64,000 nt of DNA, taken from NCBI GenBank assembly GCA_963843755.1, contig CAWJLS010000002.1, forward strand, positions 372,001-436,000. The letters are read 5' to 3'. A model generated the notes under the pieces. It was not told the origin of the DNA, did not search any database, and saw only the letters and a program-made list of their open reading frames with translations. Both the position numbers and the translations under genes were made by a program. The stretch comes from CAWJLS01 sp963843755. GTDB taxonomy: Bacteria > Acidobacteriota > Thermoanaerobaculia > Multivoradales > DATKCC01. Shown one piece after another: positions 1-9,104 of the stretch; positions within the stretch are counted from its first letter, which is position 1, and the number at the start of each line of letters is the position of its first letter.

Positions 1-179
1 ACGACGCCCTGCTCCTCCGGCTCGACGGTGTAAAACGAGCTGAAGGCGACCAGGACGATCACGAGCGCCAACAGGATCTTGAACAGCGGAAGTTTCTTGA
101 GGCGTTCGATCTCGGGCGGGACGTTGAAACCACCAGCGCCGCCGCCGGGCCGAACCCCGAAAGGGTGAGTGTTGGGCAT
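1..179 (-). CDS. hflK: HflK, N-terminal part (cut by window edge)
   Basis: Only the first ~59 codons are inside the window, read leftwards from an ATG at 179-177. The peptide starts with a Gly-rich cytoplasmic stretch (RPGGGAGGF), then a basic segment, a single membrane helix (FKILLALVIVLVAFSSFY) and the motif YTVEPEEQGVV. That last motif is the typical entry into the SPFH/prohibitin domain of HflK, the inner-membrane partner of HflC that modulates the FtsH protease. The call rests on this N-terminal signature. hflC would be expected further left, outside the window. The gene is divergent from the lytic transglycosylase at 330. No clear ribosome binding site is visible. Confidence 0.8.
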   Translation of the reverse strand, partial: MPNTHPFGVRPGGGAGGFNVPPEIERLKKLPLFKILLALVIVLVAFSSFYTVEPEEQGV

Positions 180-210
180 GATGGGGGCAGGCTACCGCGG
201 GCGGCGAAGG

Positions 211-237
211 CTGGCAAACTCTGCTTGCCCTTACAAT
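211..237 (+). promoter_or_regulatory. Possible sigma-70 promoter for the lytic transglycosylase gene
   Basis: A good -10 hexamer TACAAT lies at 232-237, about 90 bases before the GTG start at 330. The best -35 is CTGGCA at 211-216 with a short 15-base spacer, so this is a weak candidate. It sits in the divergent spacer between hflK and the transglycosylase gene, where at least one promoter per strand is expected. Confidence 0.3.
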
Positions 238-329
238 AGGCGTTCGAGCTCGCGCTCCGGTCGTCGGCAGCGGGCGGCCGGGAGCGAGACCTGTCTCATC
301 GAGAGCCGGACGTCAGGAGGTAGAGGACG

Positions 330-2174
330 GTGCAGGAAGCCCACACGACGAAGCCACACGCCATCTTTTTCGCGAGTGCCGCTCTCGGGCTTCTGCTCGT
401 TTTCGCCGGCTGTAGCGCGTCGCCGTCGGCCAAGACCGCCGCCGGCACGACGCGGGCCGGCGCTTCCCAGGTGAAGGTCTCCTACCAGCCGATCGAGTCG
501 GAGGACGCCGCGGCGGCCGACGAGGCGGACGCCACAGACGCGGTGGGCGAGCCGGCGGCCGACGAGCCCGCGCCGTCCGAGATCGCCGAGGCGGTGACCC
601 CCGATCAGCCGCAGGTGACCGACCCGGCTGCCGAGCCGCCACCGGGGCAGCCGACCGATGACCCGTCCGACATGCTCCAGGCCTCCCTCCAGGCCTACGA
701 GTCCGCCGAGGTGTTCTGGCAGCAAGGCGATTTCGACGACGCCTTCGCCGCCCTCGACGAGGCGTTCGAGCTGATGGCCTCGGCGCCGGTCAACGGCGAC
801 GACCCGACGCTGGCCCAACAGAAGGAAGACCTGCGCGGCCTGATCTCCAAGCGGATCGTCGAGATCTACGCCTCGCGCCAGACCGCCGTCGGCGACATGG
901 ACCGGGAGATCCCGGTGACCATCAACGACGACGTGGAGCGGGAGATCCGCAGCTTTCAGACCGGCGAGCGCGACGACTTCATCGACGCCTACCGGCGCTC
1001 CGGCCTCTACCGGCCGATGATCGTCGAGAAGCTGAAGAAGGCCGGCCTGCCGGAGCAGCTCTCGTGGATGCCGATGGTCGAGAGCTGGTTCAAGGTGCGC
1101 GCCCTGTCCCGGGCCCGCGCCCTCGGCATGTGGCAGTTCATCTCGTCGACCGGCTACCGCTACGGCCTCGAGCGCACCTGGTGGGTCGACGAGCGCATGG
1201 ACCCGGTGAAGTCGACCGAGGCGGCGATCGCCTACCTGACCGACCTGCACAACCTGTTCGGCGACTGGCTGACCGCCCTCGCCGCCTACAACTCGGGCGA
1301 GGGCCGGGTGCTGCGCGAGATCAACCGCCAGCGGATCGGCTACTTCGACCGCTTCTGGGACCTCTACCAGCGGCTGCCCGGCGAGACCCGGCGCTACGTC
1401 CCCCGCTTCCTGGCGACCCTCGCCATCGTCGACGATCCGGGCCGTTTCGGCTTCGACCTTCCGAAACCCCTGCCGCGGCTCGACTTCCGGGTCGTCCAGG
1501 TGAACCGCGCGGCCGGCCTGGAGGGGCTGGAGAAGACCCTCGGGCTCGCCGACGGCACGCTCATCGCCCTGAACCCGGAGCTGCGCCAGGGCGCCATCCC
1601 GGACAAGACCTACTCGCTGCGCGTGCCGTCGGCGATCGCCGGCCAGGTGGGCACCAAGATCGCCTCGCTGCCGGAGTGGAAAGCGCCCGCCGGCACCGGC
1701 GTCCACCGGGTGCGCCGGGGCGAGACCCTGTCGGGGATCGCCTCGCGCTACGGCACCAGCGTCCGGGAGCTGATGGCGCTCAACCGCCTGCGCAGCGCCC
1801 ACCGGATCTGGCCGGGGCAGCAGCTCCAGGTTCCCGGCGGTCCGGGCGGCTCGCTGCCGCCGGGGACCGAGATCACCCACCGCGTCCAGCGCGGCGACAG
1901 CCTCTGGCTGCTCGCCTCGCGCTACGGCACCACCGTCTCCCGCATCCGGAGCGACAACGGTCTGCACAGCTCGGTCCTGCGCCCGGGCCAGGTGCTGCGC
2001 ATCAACTCGGGAGCGGGCGGCGGCCGGGGCAGCACCTACGTCGTCCGCCGGGGCGACACCCTGGGGGCGATCGCCCGCCGCCAGGGTGTGAGTCTCAGCC
2101 GTCTCCTCTCGGCCAACCGCCTGTCGAGCCGGAGCACCATCTACCCCGGCCAGCAGCTCGTCATCCCCCGCTGA
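330..2174 (+). CDS. mltD: MltD-like membrane-bound lytic murein transglycosylase with three LysM domains
   Basis: A 614-aa lipoprotein predicted to cleave peptidoglycan glycan strands. The GTG start at 330 is chosen because AGGAGG (315-320) lies 9 bases upstream. An N-terminal hydrophobic signal ends in the lipobox FAGC near residue 28. An acidic, Pro/Ala-rich linker follows. The SLT catalytic domain covers about residues 215-385, with LPEQLSWMPMVES (catalytic Glu at about 251), GMWQF and the AAYNSGEGRV motif typical of MltD. Three LysM peptidoglycan-binding repeats lie at about 458-501, 516-559 and 570-613. Length and domain order fit MltD, which often has two or more LysM copies. A TPR gene follows 39 bases downstream and may be co-transcribed. 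Confidence 0.92.
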   Translation: MQEAHTTKPHAIFFASAALGLLLVFAGCSASPSAKTAAGTTRAGASQVKVSYQPIESEDAAAADEADATDAVGEPAADEPAPSEIAEAVTPDQPQVTDPAAEPPPGQPTDDPSDMLQASLQAYESAEVFWQQGDFDDAFAALDEAFELMASAPVNGDDPTLAQQKEDLRGLISKRIVEIYASRQTAVGDMDREIPVTINDDVEREIRSFQTGERDDFIDAYRRSGLYRPMIVEKLKKAGLPEQLSWMPMVESWFKVRALSRARALGMWQFISSTGYRYGLERTWWVDERMDPVKSTEAAIAYLTDLHNLFGDWLTALAAYNSGEGRVLREINRQRIGYFDRFWDLYQRLPGETRRYVPRFLATLAIVDDPGRFGFDLPKPLPRLDFRVVQVNRAAGLEGLEKTLGLADGTLIALNPELRQGAIPDKTYSLRVPSAIAGQVGTKIASLPEWKAPAGTGVHRVRRGETLSGIASRYGTSVRELMALNRLRSAHRIWPGQQLQVPGGPGGSLPPGTEITHRVQRGDSLWLLASRYGTTVSRIRSDNGLHSSVLRPGQVLRINSGAGGGRGSTYVVRRGDTLGAIARRQGVSLSRLLSANRLSSRSTIYPGQQLVIPR

Positions 2175-2213
2175 CCCGCTCTCTCCTCTTCGCTCTCGGA
2201 CCCTTCTCGAGCC

Positions 2214-3491
2214 ATGGGACTGTTCGACGGCCTGTTCCGGAAAGACCCGACCCGGGAGCTGAACCGGGCCGAGGAGATGCTCGACGACGGGCGCCCGTAC
2301 CCGGCGCTCCAGGTCGTCCAGCGGGTGAAGGAGCGCGGGGCGCTGCCGGAGCGGGTGGCGGCGCTGGAGCGGCGGTGTCACGAGGCCCTGGGGGAGGCGG
2401 CGCTGGCCGAAGCCGACTTCATGGAGACCGAGGGCGATTTCGCCGACGCCTCCGAGTGGGTGCGCTCGGCGATCCGCCAACTCGGCGACGACCACGAGCG
2501 GCTGCCGGAGCTGCGCCGCCGGCTCAAGACGCTGCGCGCGCGGGCCAGGGAGGCGGAGACCAAGAACGCCATGACCGGCTTCATCCGGGTCGGCGGGGAG
2601 GACGAGCCCGACGGGCCGGACCCGCTGACCACCGAGATGCATTTCGGCGCCCTGGTGGGGACGCTGCGCGACGACGTGGCCGATCTCTACCTCAGCCGGC
2701 CGCTCGCCTTTCAGCAGGCGTGTGTGGATCTCAGCAACGGCCGGTTCGACGAGGCGCGGTCCGCCTTCGATCAGTTGCTCGTCGCCGAGCCGGACGATCC
2801 GATCTTCCGCCTGGAGCGCGGCCGGTGCCGCCTGATGGCCGGCGAGCCGGTCGGCGCGCGTGAAGACCTGGAGGCCGTGTGGCCGGCCCTGGGGGACGAG
2901 CCGCTCGACCAGGCGGAGGAGCTCTCCGTGCCGCTGCTGTGGGCCGAGGCGTGCCTGGATCTGGACGATCCGGAGGCGGTGATCCAGGGCCTCACCGACC
3001 TGGCCGGCTTCGCCCACGGGACGGACCCGGTGAGCGAGCCCGCGGCTCTCGTCTTCGGGCGCGCCCTGCTGGCGGCGGGGCGGCTGGAGGAGGCGGTGGA
3101 CTATCTCCAGGACGCGGTCGACGTCTTCGGCATCCCGTCGGCGGTGACCCGCCTGCTCGCCGACGCCCTGGTCCGGACCGGGCAGGTCGATCAGGCGATC
3201 GACCTGCTGCAGCAGAAGATCGCACCGAGCTGCGTCTCCGGCTCCTGCGGGGCGCCGCGCCTGGACGTCGCGGCGGCGCGCACCCTGGCCACGCTGTACC
3301 TCGACCAGACGCCCGACGGCGAGGAGCCGACCGAGCTGGTCGGCGGGCTGATCGCACGCATCAGCCAGGTCCAGGGCGGGCTGGTCCGCGAGGACCTCCC
3401 AATCGTCGCCCGCTACCAGCGGATGAGCGGCCAGGACGAGGCGGCCGGTCAGACCGAGGCGGAGATCGAACGCCTCGACAGGGCGGAGTAG
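2214..3491 (+). CDS. TPR-repeat protein of unknown function
   Basis: 425 aa, with no signal peptide, so probably cytoplasmic. It begins MGLFDGLFRKDP and continues as helical repeats: an N-terminal Ala/Glu/Arg-rich helical region, a charged loop (EDEPDGPDP, about 130) and TPR-like units from about 165 onward (for example the helix pairs around QQACVDLSNGRFDEARSAFDQLL). A CVSGSC cysteine pair sits near residue 340. It lies between the lytic transglycosylase and the gamma-glutamyltransferase on the same strand, so a cell-wall related role is possible but unproven. I do not recognise a named family. Confidence 0.7.
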   Translation: MGLFDGLFRKDPTRELNRAEEMLDDGRPYPALQVVQRVKERGALPERVAALERRCHEALGEAALAEADFMETEGDFADASEWVRSAIRQLGDDHERLPELRRRLKTLRARAREAETKNAMTGFIRVGGEDEPDGPDPLTTEMHFGALVGTLRDDVADLYLSRPLAFQQACVDLSNGRFDEARSAFDQLLVAEPDDPIFRLERGRCRLMAGEPVGAREDLEAVWPALGDEPLDQAEELSVPLLWAEACLDLDDPEAVIQGLTDLAGFAHGTDPVSEPAALVFGRALLAAGRLEEAVDYLQDAVDVFGIPSAVTRLLADALVRTGQVDQAIDLLQQKIAPSCVSGSCGAPRLDVAAARTLATLYLDQTPDGEEPTELVGGLIARISQVQGGLVREDLPIVARYQRMSGQDEAAGQTEAEIERLDRAE

Positions 3492-3628
3492 GGCCGCACC
3501 GGTCGGGCCGCGCCCCGGCCGAGCTTCGACCGGTCTCCGACCGCGCTCCGGCCGAGCTGGGGGTGGCCCGCGTGTTAGCCTGCCGCCGTAGCCGTACTCC
3601 CCCTCATTCAGCCCAAGGAGGATCGAGC

Positions 3629-5653
3629 ATGCGTTCCGTCCGTCTCCGCTCTCCCCGCCTCCACCGCGCCCGCCCCGGGCGCCTGCGGACCGCGCGAGCT
3701 TCTGCCGTGGCCGCCGCCGTCGCGTTCGCCGTCCTCGCGCTCCTCGCGGGTGCGGCCGCCGTCCCGGCCGGCGCCCAGGGGCGGACCAACAAGCCGGTGC
3801 TCCACGGCAAGCACTGGGTGGCGATCACCGGCAAGCCGCTCGGCGCCACCGCCGGCGCCATGATGTTCCAGCAGGGGGGCAACGCGGTCGACGCCGCCTG
3901 CGCCATGCTCGCCGCCACCACCACCATGTGGGACACCCTCGGCTGGGGCGGCGAGACCCAGGCGCTGATCTACAACCCCCACACCGGCGAGGTGATCGGC
4001 GTCGACGCCCTCGGCGTGGCCCCGACCGGCGCCACCGCCGACTTCTTCCGCGAGAAGGGGCTCGAGTACCCGCCGTCGTGGGGTCCGCTGGCGGCGGTGA
4101 CGCCGGGGACTCCGGGCGGGCTGATGACCATGCTGGCGGAGTGGGGGACGAAGTCCCTCGCCGAGGTGCTGGAGCCGGCGATCCAGATGGCCCGCGGCTA
4201 CCCGATCGAGGCCCAGGCCGCCGACCGGATGGAGTCGACCCGCGACCAGATCGAGGAGTGGCCCTACTCGAAGGCGGTCTTTCTTCCCCACTGGATGGAG
4301 ACGGCCGCGGGTGCGAAACCGGAGCGGGCCGCACCCTACCCGGGCGAGCTGTTCGAGCAGCCGGACCTGGCGCGGACCCTCGAGAAGCTGGTGGAGGCGG
4401 AGCGCTCGGCGCTCGACGCCGGCAAGAGCCGCAAGGAGGCGATCTACGCCGCCTACGACCGGTTCTACAAGGGCGACATCGCCGAGGAGCTCGTCCGCGG
4501 AACCCGGGAGCAGGGCGGCCTGATCACCCGCGACGACCTGGCCCACTGGCAGGTGAAGATCGAAAAGCCGGTGACCACCGACTACCACGGCTACCGGGTC
4601 CACAAGCTGACCACCTGGACCCAGGGGCCGGTGCTGCTCCAGGTGCTCAACCTGCTCGAGGGGTTCGATCTCGAATCCATGGGCTACAACAGCGCCCGCT
4701 ACATCCACACGCTCTACCAGGCGATGAACCTGGCCTACGCCGACCGGGACTTCTACTACGGTGACCCGTACGTGCCACCGGAGGAGCCGGTGGCCGGGCT
4801 GCTGTCGAAGGACTACGCCGAGGCCCGGGCCGCGACGATCGACCCGGACGAGAACGATCCGGACATCGCCCCCGGCGATCCGTACGCCTTCCAGGCGGGG
4901 GACAACCCCTACCGGAAGTTCCTCGACATGTGGCCGGCCCAGCTCGAGGACGACCAGGCCGGCTCGAAGGGGGTCGGGCACGGAGGCCCGGCGATGGCGT
5001 CGCTCGCGCGGGAACGGAGCGCCCTGCCCCGCGGCAACGTCTCCGACCCGCCCGGCCGGGAGGCCTTCTACGCCGGGACCACCTCGATCCAGGCGGCGGA
5101 CGAGGAGGGCTGGGTGGTGTCGGTGACGCCGAGCGGCGCCTGGGTGCCGTCGGTGATCGCCGGCAAGACCGGCATCGGCCTGTCCCAGCGCATGCAGAGC
5201 TTCGTGGTCGACGAGGCCGAGAATCCGTACAACGTGGTCAGGCCGGGGCAGAGGCCGCGGGTGACGCTGACCCCGACCCTCGTCACCAAGGACGGCAAGC
5301 CCTGGGTCTCGGTAGCCGTTCAGGGCGGCGACACCCAGGATCAGAACATCCTCCAGTTCCTGCTCGACATGATCCATTTCCACATGAACGTCCAGGAGGC
5401 GACCGAGGCGGCCAACTTCACCAGCTTCCAGATGGTCAGCTCGTTCGGCGAGCACGAGCGCGATCCGGGGGCGCTGCTGCTCAACGCCGCAACGCCGCCG
5501 TGGGTGCGGAGCGACCTCGTGCGCAGGGGCTACCACCTGAGCTTCGGGGAGCGCACCTCCGGGCCGCTCAACGCGATCTGGTTCGACCGGGACCACGGCA
5601 CCCTGTGGGGCGGCAGCTCCGACTACGGCGAGGACTACGGCATCTGCTGGTGA
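3629..5653 (+). CDS. ggt: Gamma-glutamyltransferase family protein (secreted)
   Basis: 674 aa. The ATG at 3629 follows AAGGAGGATCG and begins a long Arg-rich, then Ala/Val-rich signal peptide ending near PAGAQG (about residue 50). The body matches the gamma-glutamyltranspeptidase fold: MMFQQGGNAVDAACAM near the mature N-terminus, GGETQALIYNPHTGEV, and the GTTS element where autocleavage and catalysis occur. By analogy with the family TTHYS motif, Thr at about 484 is the nucleophile. The His of TTH is replaced by Ser. The family hydrolyses or transfers gamma-glutamyl groups, for example from glutathione, in the periplasm. It is about 90 aa longer than the enterobacterial enzyme, from the long signal and an insert around residues 395-475. 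Exact substrate is unknown. Confidence 0.88.
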   Translation: MRSVRLRSPRLHRARPGRLRTARASAVAAAVAFAVLALLAGAAAVPAGAQGRTNKPVLHGKHWVAITGKPLGATAGAMMFQQGGNAVDAACAMLAATTTMWDTLGWGGETQALIYNPHTGEVIGVDALGVAPTGATADFFREKGLEYPPSWGPLAAVTPGTPGGLMTMLAEWGTKSLAEVLEPAIQMARGYPIEAQAADRMESTRDQIEEWPYSKAVFLPHWMETAAGAKPERAAPYPGELFEQPDLARTLEKLVEAERSALDAGKSRKEAIYAAYDRFYKGDIAEELVRGTREQGGLITRDDLAHWQVKIEKPVTTDYHGYRVHKLTTWTQGPVLLQVLNLLEGFDLESMGYNSARYIHTLYQAMNLAYADRDFYYGDPYVPPEEPVAGLLSKDYAEARAATIDPDENDPDIAPGDPYAFQAGDNPYRKFLDMWPAQLEDDQAGSKGVGHGGPAMASLARERSALPRGNVSDPPGREAFYAGTTSIQAADEEGWVVSVTPSGAWVPSVIAGKTGIGLSQRMQSFVVDEAENPYNVVRPGQRPRVTLTPTLVTKDGKPWVSVAVQGGDTQDQNILQFLLDMIHFHMNVQEATEAANFTSFQMVSSFGEHERDPGALLLNAATPPWVRSDLVRRGYHLSFGERTSGPLNAIWFDRDHGTLWGGSSDYGEDYGICW

Positions 5654-5894
5654 GGGCCGCGGCCGGCCGGCCGGTCGGCTGCCGATGGGGGGGATTCGGG
5701 GGGCGACGATCTCTCGGGTTTGTCGACTCTTGTGAATATTGCAATGAACAAGAGGGCGACTTCGGTGCGCTTCGACGTACTCTCCCGGGTGAATTTCTCA
5801 TATACTTGAGAAAACCCGGCCCGGCGGAGCGGAACTACGTCGAACCCGTGGGCGACGTGCGGGGACCCGTACGGCGCAACGAAAGGAGAGATCC

Positions 5895-6359
5895 TTGCCT
5901 GGAAAGAAAAGTCTGACGATCGCGTGTGTCGTCCTCGCAGTGATGGTGGCGGGCGGTATGGCGCTGCTCGCCGCCCAGGGAGCCGCCGCAAAGCCCCCGG
6001 TTTCGAAGCAGACGGGGACCATCACTTTCAACCCCAAGACCGGTGAGGTCGGTGCCAAGCCGGACAGCTACGAGGTGCCGGTCGGCCACCAGCTCGAGCT
6101 GACCCTGACCCTCGAGGTCCAGGGCAAGGGCGAGGCGACGTTCGCCAACCCGCCGGTGACCTTCCCCCACGGCGAGCCCCCGGCCTTCCACGCGAAGGAC
6201 AAGAGCCCCACCGAGATCGTCCTGACCGAGATCAACGACAACCAGAAGCCCGGCGAGGACGACACGTACTACTTCAAGGCGCGCGTGGGCTCCGGCGGCA
6301 AGATCTACCAGTCGCCCGATCCGACGATCGTCAACGTCGGCCCCCCTCCGGGCGGTTAG
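5895..6359 (+). CDS. Small secreted protein of unknown function
   Basis: 154 aa starting at a TTG (5895) because AAAGGAGAG lies just upstream (5882-5890). The N-terminus has Lys-rich residues and a hydrophobic signal (about residues 7-30, ending AQGAAA). The mature part of about 120 residues looks like an all-beta domain (TGTITFNPKTGEV; VGHQLELTLTLEV; ending NVGPPPGG). No catalytic motif is evident. Its upstream region (5700-5815) is clearly more AT-rich than its surroundings and contains a TATACT hexamer at 5801-5806 that could be a -10 box, although no good -35 is visible. The stop codon overlaps that of the convergent kinase gene. Confidence 0.65.
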   Translation: MPGKKSLTIACVVLAVMVAGGMALLAAQGAAAKPPVSKQTGTITFNPKTGEVGAKPDSYEVPVGHQLELTLTLEVQGKGEATFANPPVTFPHGEPPAFHAKDKSPTEIVLTEINDNQKPGEDDTYYFKARVGSGGKIYQSPDPTIVNVGPPPGG

Positions 6360-9070
6360 CTCCGCGAAGCGGCCCCGAGCAGCGGCGCGAGCTCGGGGTC
6401 GTCGCGGATCGAGTCGAACCAGGGGAACCGGAACCAGACCGGTGCATAGCCCAGGCGGAGAGCCCGCTCGCTGTTGACCAGCGCCGAGCGGCGCTCTCCC
6501 GCCAGGCTGTAGACCAACGCGGCCTCGAACGCGGCCTGGGAGTTGTCCGGCGCCGCCTGCAGGGCACGCTGGGTCAGCGCGACCGCTTCCGTGGAGCGAT
6601 CCAGGTGGGCCAGCGCCTGGGCGCGGATGGTGAGGATCTGCCATCCGGTACCGCCGGGGTCGGCCGCGGTGCGGTCGAGGACCTGGTGATACAGCGCCTC
6701 GGCCCGTTCGGTGCGTCCCGACAGGAGCTCGGCGTCCGCCAGGTTGAGCACCGCGAACGGCGGCGGGTCGTCCTCTGCCTCCAGGACCCGGCTGAACGCG
6801 TCGGACGCGGCGTCGTAGCGGGCCTGGAGGAGGTATGCGAGCCCCAGGTTGGTCCACATCGGGCTGTTGGGAGAGCGGCGCACCAACTCCCGGTAGAGCT
6901 CGGCCGCCCGGGCCGGACTGCCGCCGACCAGCTCGATCTGGGCGAGGAGCGCCCGGCCGACGAACGAGTCGGGCGCACGCTCCAGGAGATCCGTGAGGTG
7001 TTTCCGCGCGGGCTCCATCTCGCCCTGCTGCACCTCGATCTTCGCCAGCCGGATCAGGTTCTGCTCGGACGGCCGCTGCTCGACGGCGGAGCGCATCAGC
7101 CTCAGCCCTTCGGCGGCCCGGCCGCGGTGGACGAGGACGATCGCCCTCTGGATCTGGACCTGGACGCCCCCCGGCTCCAGCGATTCCAGCTCCTCGAGGG
7201 CCTCGTCGGCACGGTCGAACTGATCGGCGGCGAGAGCCGTGTCCACCAGCGCGAACAGCGGTTGCGGATCGTGAGGCACCAGGCTGCGCGCCTGCTGGAT
7301 CGCGTCGTAGGCCCGGTTCAGATCCTCCGGCTGGCGGGTCTCCTCGGAGAACCGGGTCCTGGCGATCTGCGCTTCGAGCAGGTAGGCCGGGACGAACCGG
7401 GGAGAGCTCCTCCGGATGGTCGCGAGGCGCTCCAGCAGTTGCCCGAGGTCGGCGTTCTCCAGGCGGGTGCGGAACGCCTCGCGGACTCGCAGGTAGGCCT
7501 CGTAGTCGGGCCCCTTGACGTCGAGCCGGTCGCTGCCGCCCCGGCTCCGTAGATTGCGGTCGGCGTAGGCCTGCCGGATACGGTTGCCCATGCCGTCGGA
7601 CAGGCGGAGCAGGTCGTCGCTGGGGACCTCGAAGATCTGGGTCCAGAGCAGGGCGCCGTCGGTGCCGCGGATGCGGCTCAAGGTGGCGCGACACGAGCTG
7701 CCGTGGCAGTCGAGCCGCGCCATGATCACCTCGTCGGCCGCCAGCGCCCGCGCCAGGTCGACCGACGAGGCGCTGCGGACGGCGTCGACCTGGTCGGGGG
7801 CGAGAGTCGTCACGCCGTCGAGCGACAACAGCTCCTGGAGGACCGCGACCCGCGCCGCCGAGGGCAGGAGATCGCGGGATGGGACGTGATCGTCGGCGGT
7901 GACCGTCGGTGTCGGGACGGCGACGTAGATGCCGTCGCCGCGGGCGTGGGCGACGAAGGCGATTCCCGCCGTGACCAGGACCGCGACGAGGGCCGCGGCG
8001 AGGAGCCAGCGGGTCCGGCGCTTGCGGCCGGCGGTCACCGATCCTCCCGCCCCGGCGGACGCATCGGCATAGGCCGGTCGCGGCAACGCCAGCAGGGTCG
8101 GCTCCGTGTTCACCCCGGAACCGGTGCCGTCTCCCGCCCACATGCCGTGGCGGCCGCCGAGGGCGGCGGAGGCTCCGTCCTCGTCTCCCGGGTCGGCCAG
8201 GAGGTGTTCCAAGTGCCGGAGGACCTCCGCGACTTGGCCGGCGGTCTCGGGCCGGAGCTCCGGGTCCTTCTCCAGCAGGTGCTCGATCAGCCCGGAGAGC
8301 AGTTGGGGGCAGTCGGGGACGACCTGGTGGGCGGGCGTCGGGTCGCGGGTGCAGACCCAGGTCAGGGTCTGGGCGAGCGCCTGGCGGCGGAACGGCGCCT
8401 GCCCGGTGACGAGCTCGTAGAGCAGGCTGCCGAAGGAGAAGAGGTCCGAGCGGTGGTCGATGTCCAGGCCCTGGGCCTGCTCCGGCGACATGGCGTGGCT
8501 CGTGCCGAGGATCTTGCCGTGGCCGGAGAGCGTGACGTCGTGGATCTCGGAGCCGACGCGCTTGGCGAGGCCGAAGTCGAGGATCTTGGCCCGGCCGTCG
8601 GCGGTGATCATGACGTTCTCCGCCTTGAGGTCCCGGTGGATCACCCCCTTGGAGTGGGCTGCCGAGAGCGCCTCGGCGATCTCCCGGGCGAGCGGCACGA
8701 CCCGGCCGAGGGAGAGCCGACGCCGGCGGATGACCTGGGCGAGGGTCTCTCCCTCGACCAGCTCCATGACGATGCAGTCGCCCTCCGCCCGCTCCAGGAT
8801 GTCGTGGATCTGGACGATCCCGGGGTGGGACAGGCCGGCGGCGGCACGGGCCTCGCGCCGGAAGCGCTCCAGCGCAGCCGCGTGGTGCTCCGGGTCCTCG
8901 CCGTCGTCGGGGCGCACCACCTTGATCGCCACCCAGCGCTCGAGGCGGCGGTCGTAGGCGCGGAAAACCTCGCCCATGCCGCCGGCTCCGAGACGCTCGT
9001 GGATCCGGTACGGCCCGATGTCGGAGGGGAGCACGATGGCGGGAGTATACGGAGTTTTAGCTACCGGCAT
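6356..9070 (-). CDS. Transmembrane Ser/Thr protein kinase (PknB-type) with C-terminal TPR region
   Basis: 904 aa from the ATG at 9070 (MPVAKTPYTP); other in-frame starts up to 9169 would overlap the divergent rhomboid gene. The kinase domain (about 20-285) has the glycine loop GAGGMGEVF, Lys50 in VAIK, HRDLKAEN (catalytic Asp147) and DFG (Asp165). A hydrophobic segment at about 354-376 is the membrane anchor. An exported part follows: an FlgO/TolB-like alpha/beta region (about 390-530, DEVIMARLDC), then TPR repeats to the end. Hanks-type kinases of this layout are common in Acidobacteriota and Myxococcota; the extracellular TPR part probably senses a partner. The target is unknown. It converges with the small secreted protein gene, stops overlapping by four bases. 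Confidence 0.92.
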   Translation of the reverse strand: MPVAKTPYTPAIVLPSDIGPYRIHERLGAGGMGEVFRAYDRRLERWVAIKVVRPDDGEDPEHHAAALERFRREARAAAGLSHPGIVQIHDILERAEGDCIVMELVEGETLAQVIRRRRLSLGRVVPLAREIAEALSAAHSKGVIHRDLKAENVMITADGRAKILDFGLAKRVGSEIHDVTLSGHGKILGTSHAMSPEQAQGLDIDHRSDLFSFGSLLYELVTGQAPFRRQALAQTLTWVCTRDPTPAHQVVPDCPQLLSGLIEHLLEKDPELRPETAGQVAEVLRHLEHLLADPGDEDGASAALGGRHGMWAGDGTGSGVNTEPTLLALPRPAYADASAGAGGSVTAGRKRRTRWLLAAALVAVLVTAGIAFVAHARGDGIYVAVPTPTVTADDHVPSRDLLPSAARVAVLQELLSLDGVTTLAPDQVDAVRSASSVDLARALAADEVIMARLDCHGSSCRATLSRIRGTDGALLWTQIFEVPSDDLLRLSDGMGNRIRQAYADRNLRSRGGSDRLDVKGPDYEAYLRVREAFRTRLENADLGQLLERLATIRRSSPRFVPAYLLEAQIARTRFSEETRQPEDLNRAYDAIQQARSLVPHDPQPLFALVDTALAADQFDRADEALEELESLEPGGVQVQIQRAIVLVHRGRAAEGLRLMRSAVEQRPSEQNLIRLAKIEVQQGEMEPARKHLTDLLERAPDSFVGRALLAQIELVGGSPARAAELYRELVRRSPNSPMWTNLGLAYLLQARYDAASDAFSRVLEAEDDPPPFAVLNLADAELLSGRTERAEALYHQVLDRTAADPGGTGWQILTIRAQALAHLDRSTEAVALTQRALQAAPDNSQAAFEAALVYSLAGERRSALVNSERALRLGYAPVWFRFPWFDSIRDDPELAPLLGAASRS

Positions 9071-9104
9071 GGGCCGGTGCGTTTCGCGGTAAGGTAGCGT
9101 AGCC

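Noticed and set aside
231..3017. Very long open frame antisense to the lytic transglycosylase and TPR genes
   Set aside because: Its translation has no domain or signal, and it mirrors real genes on the other strand. It is a by-product of very high GC content.
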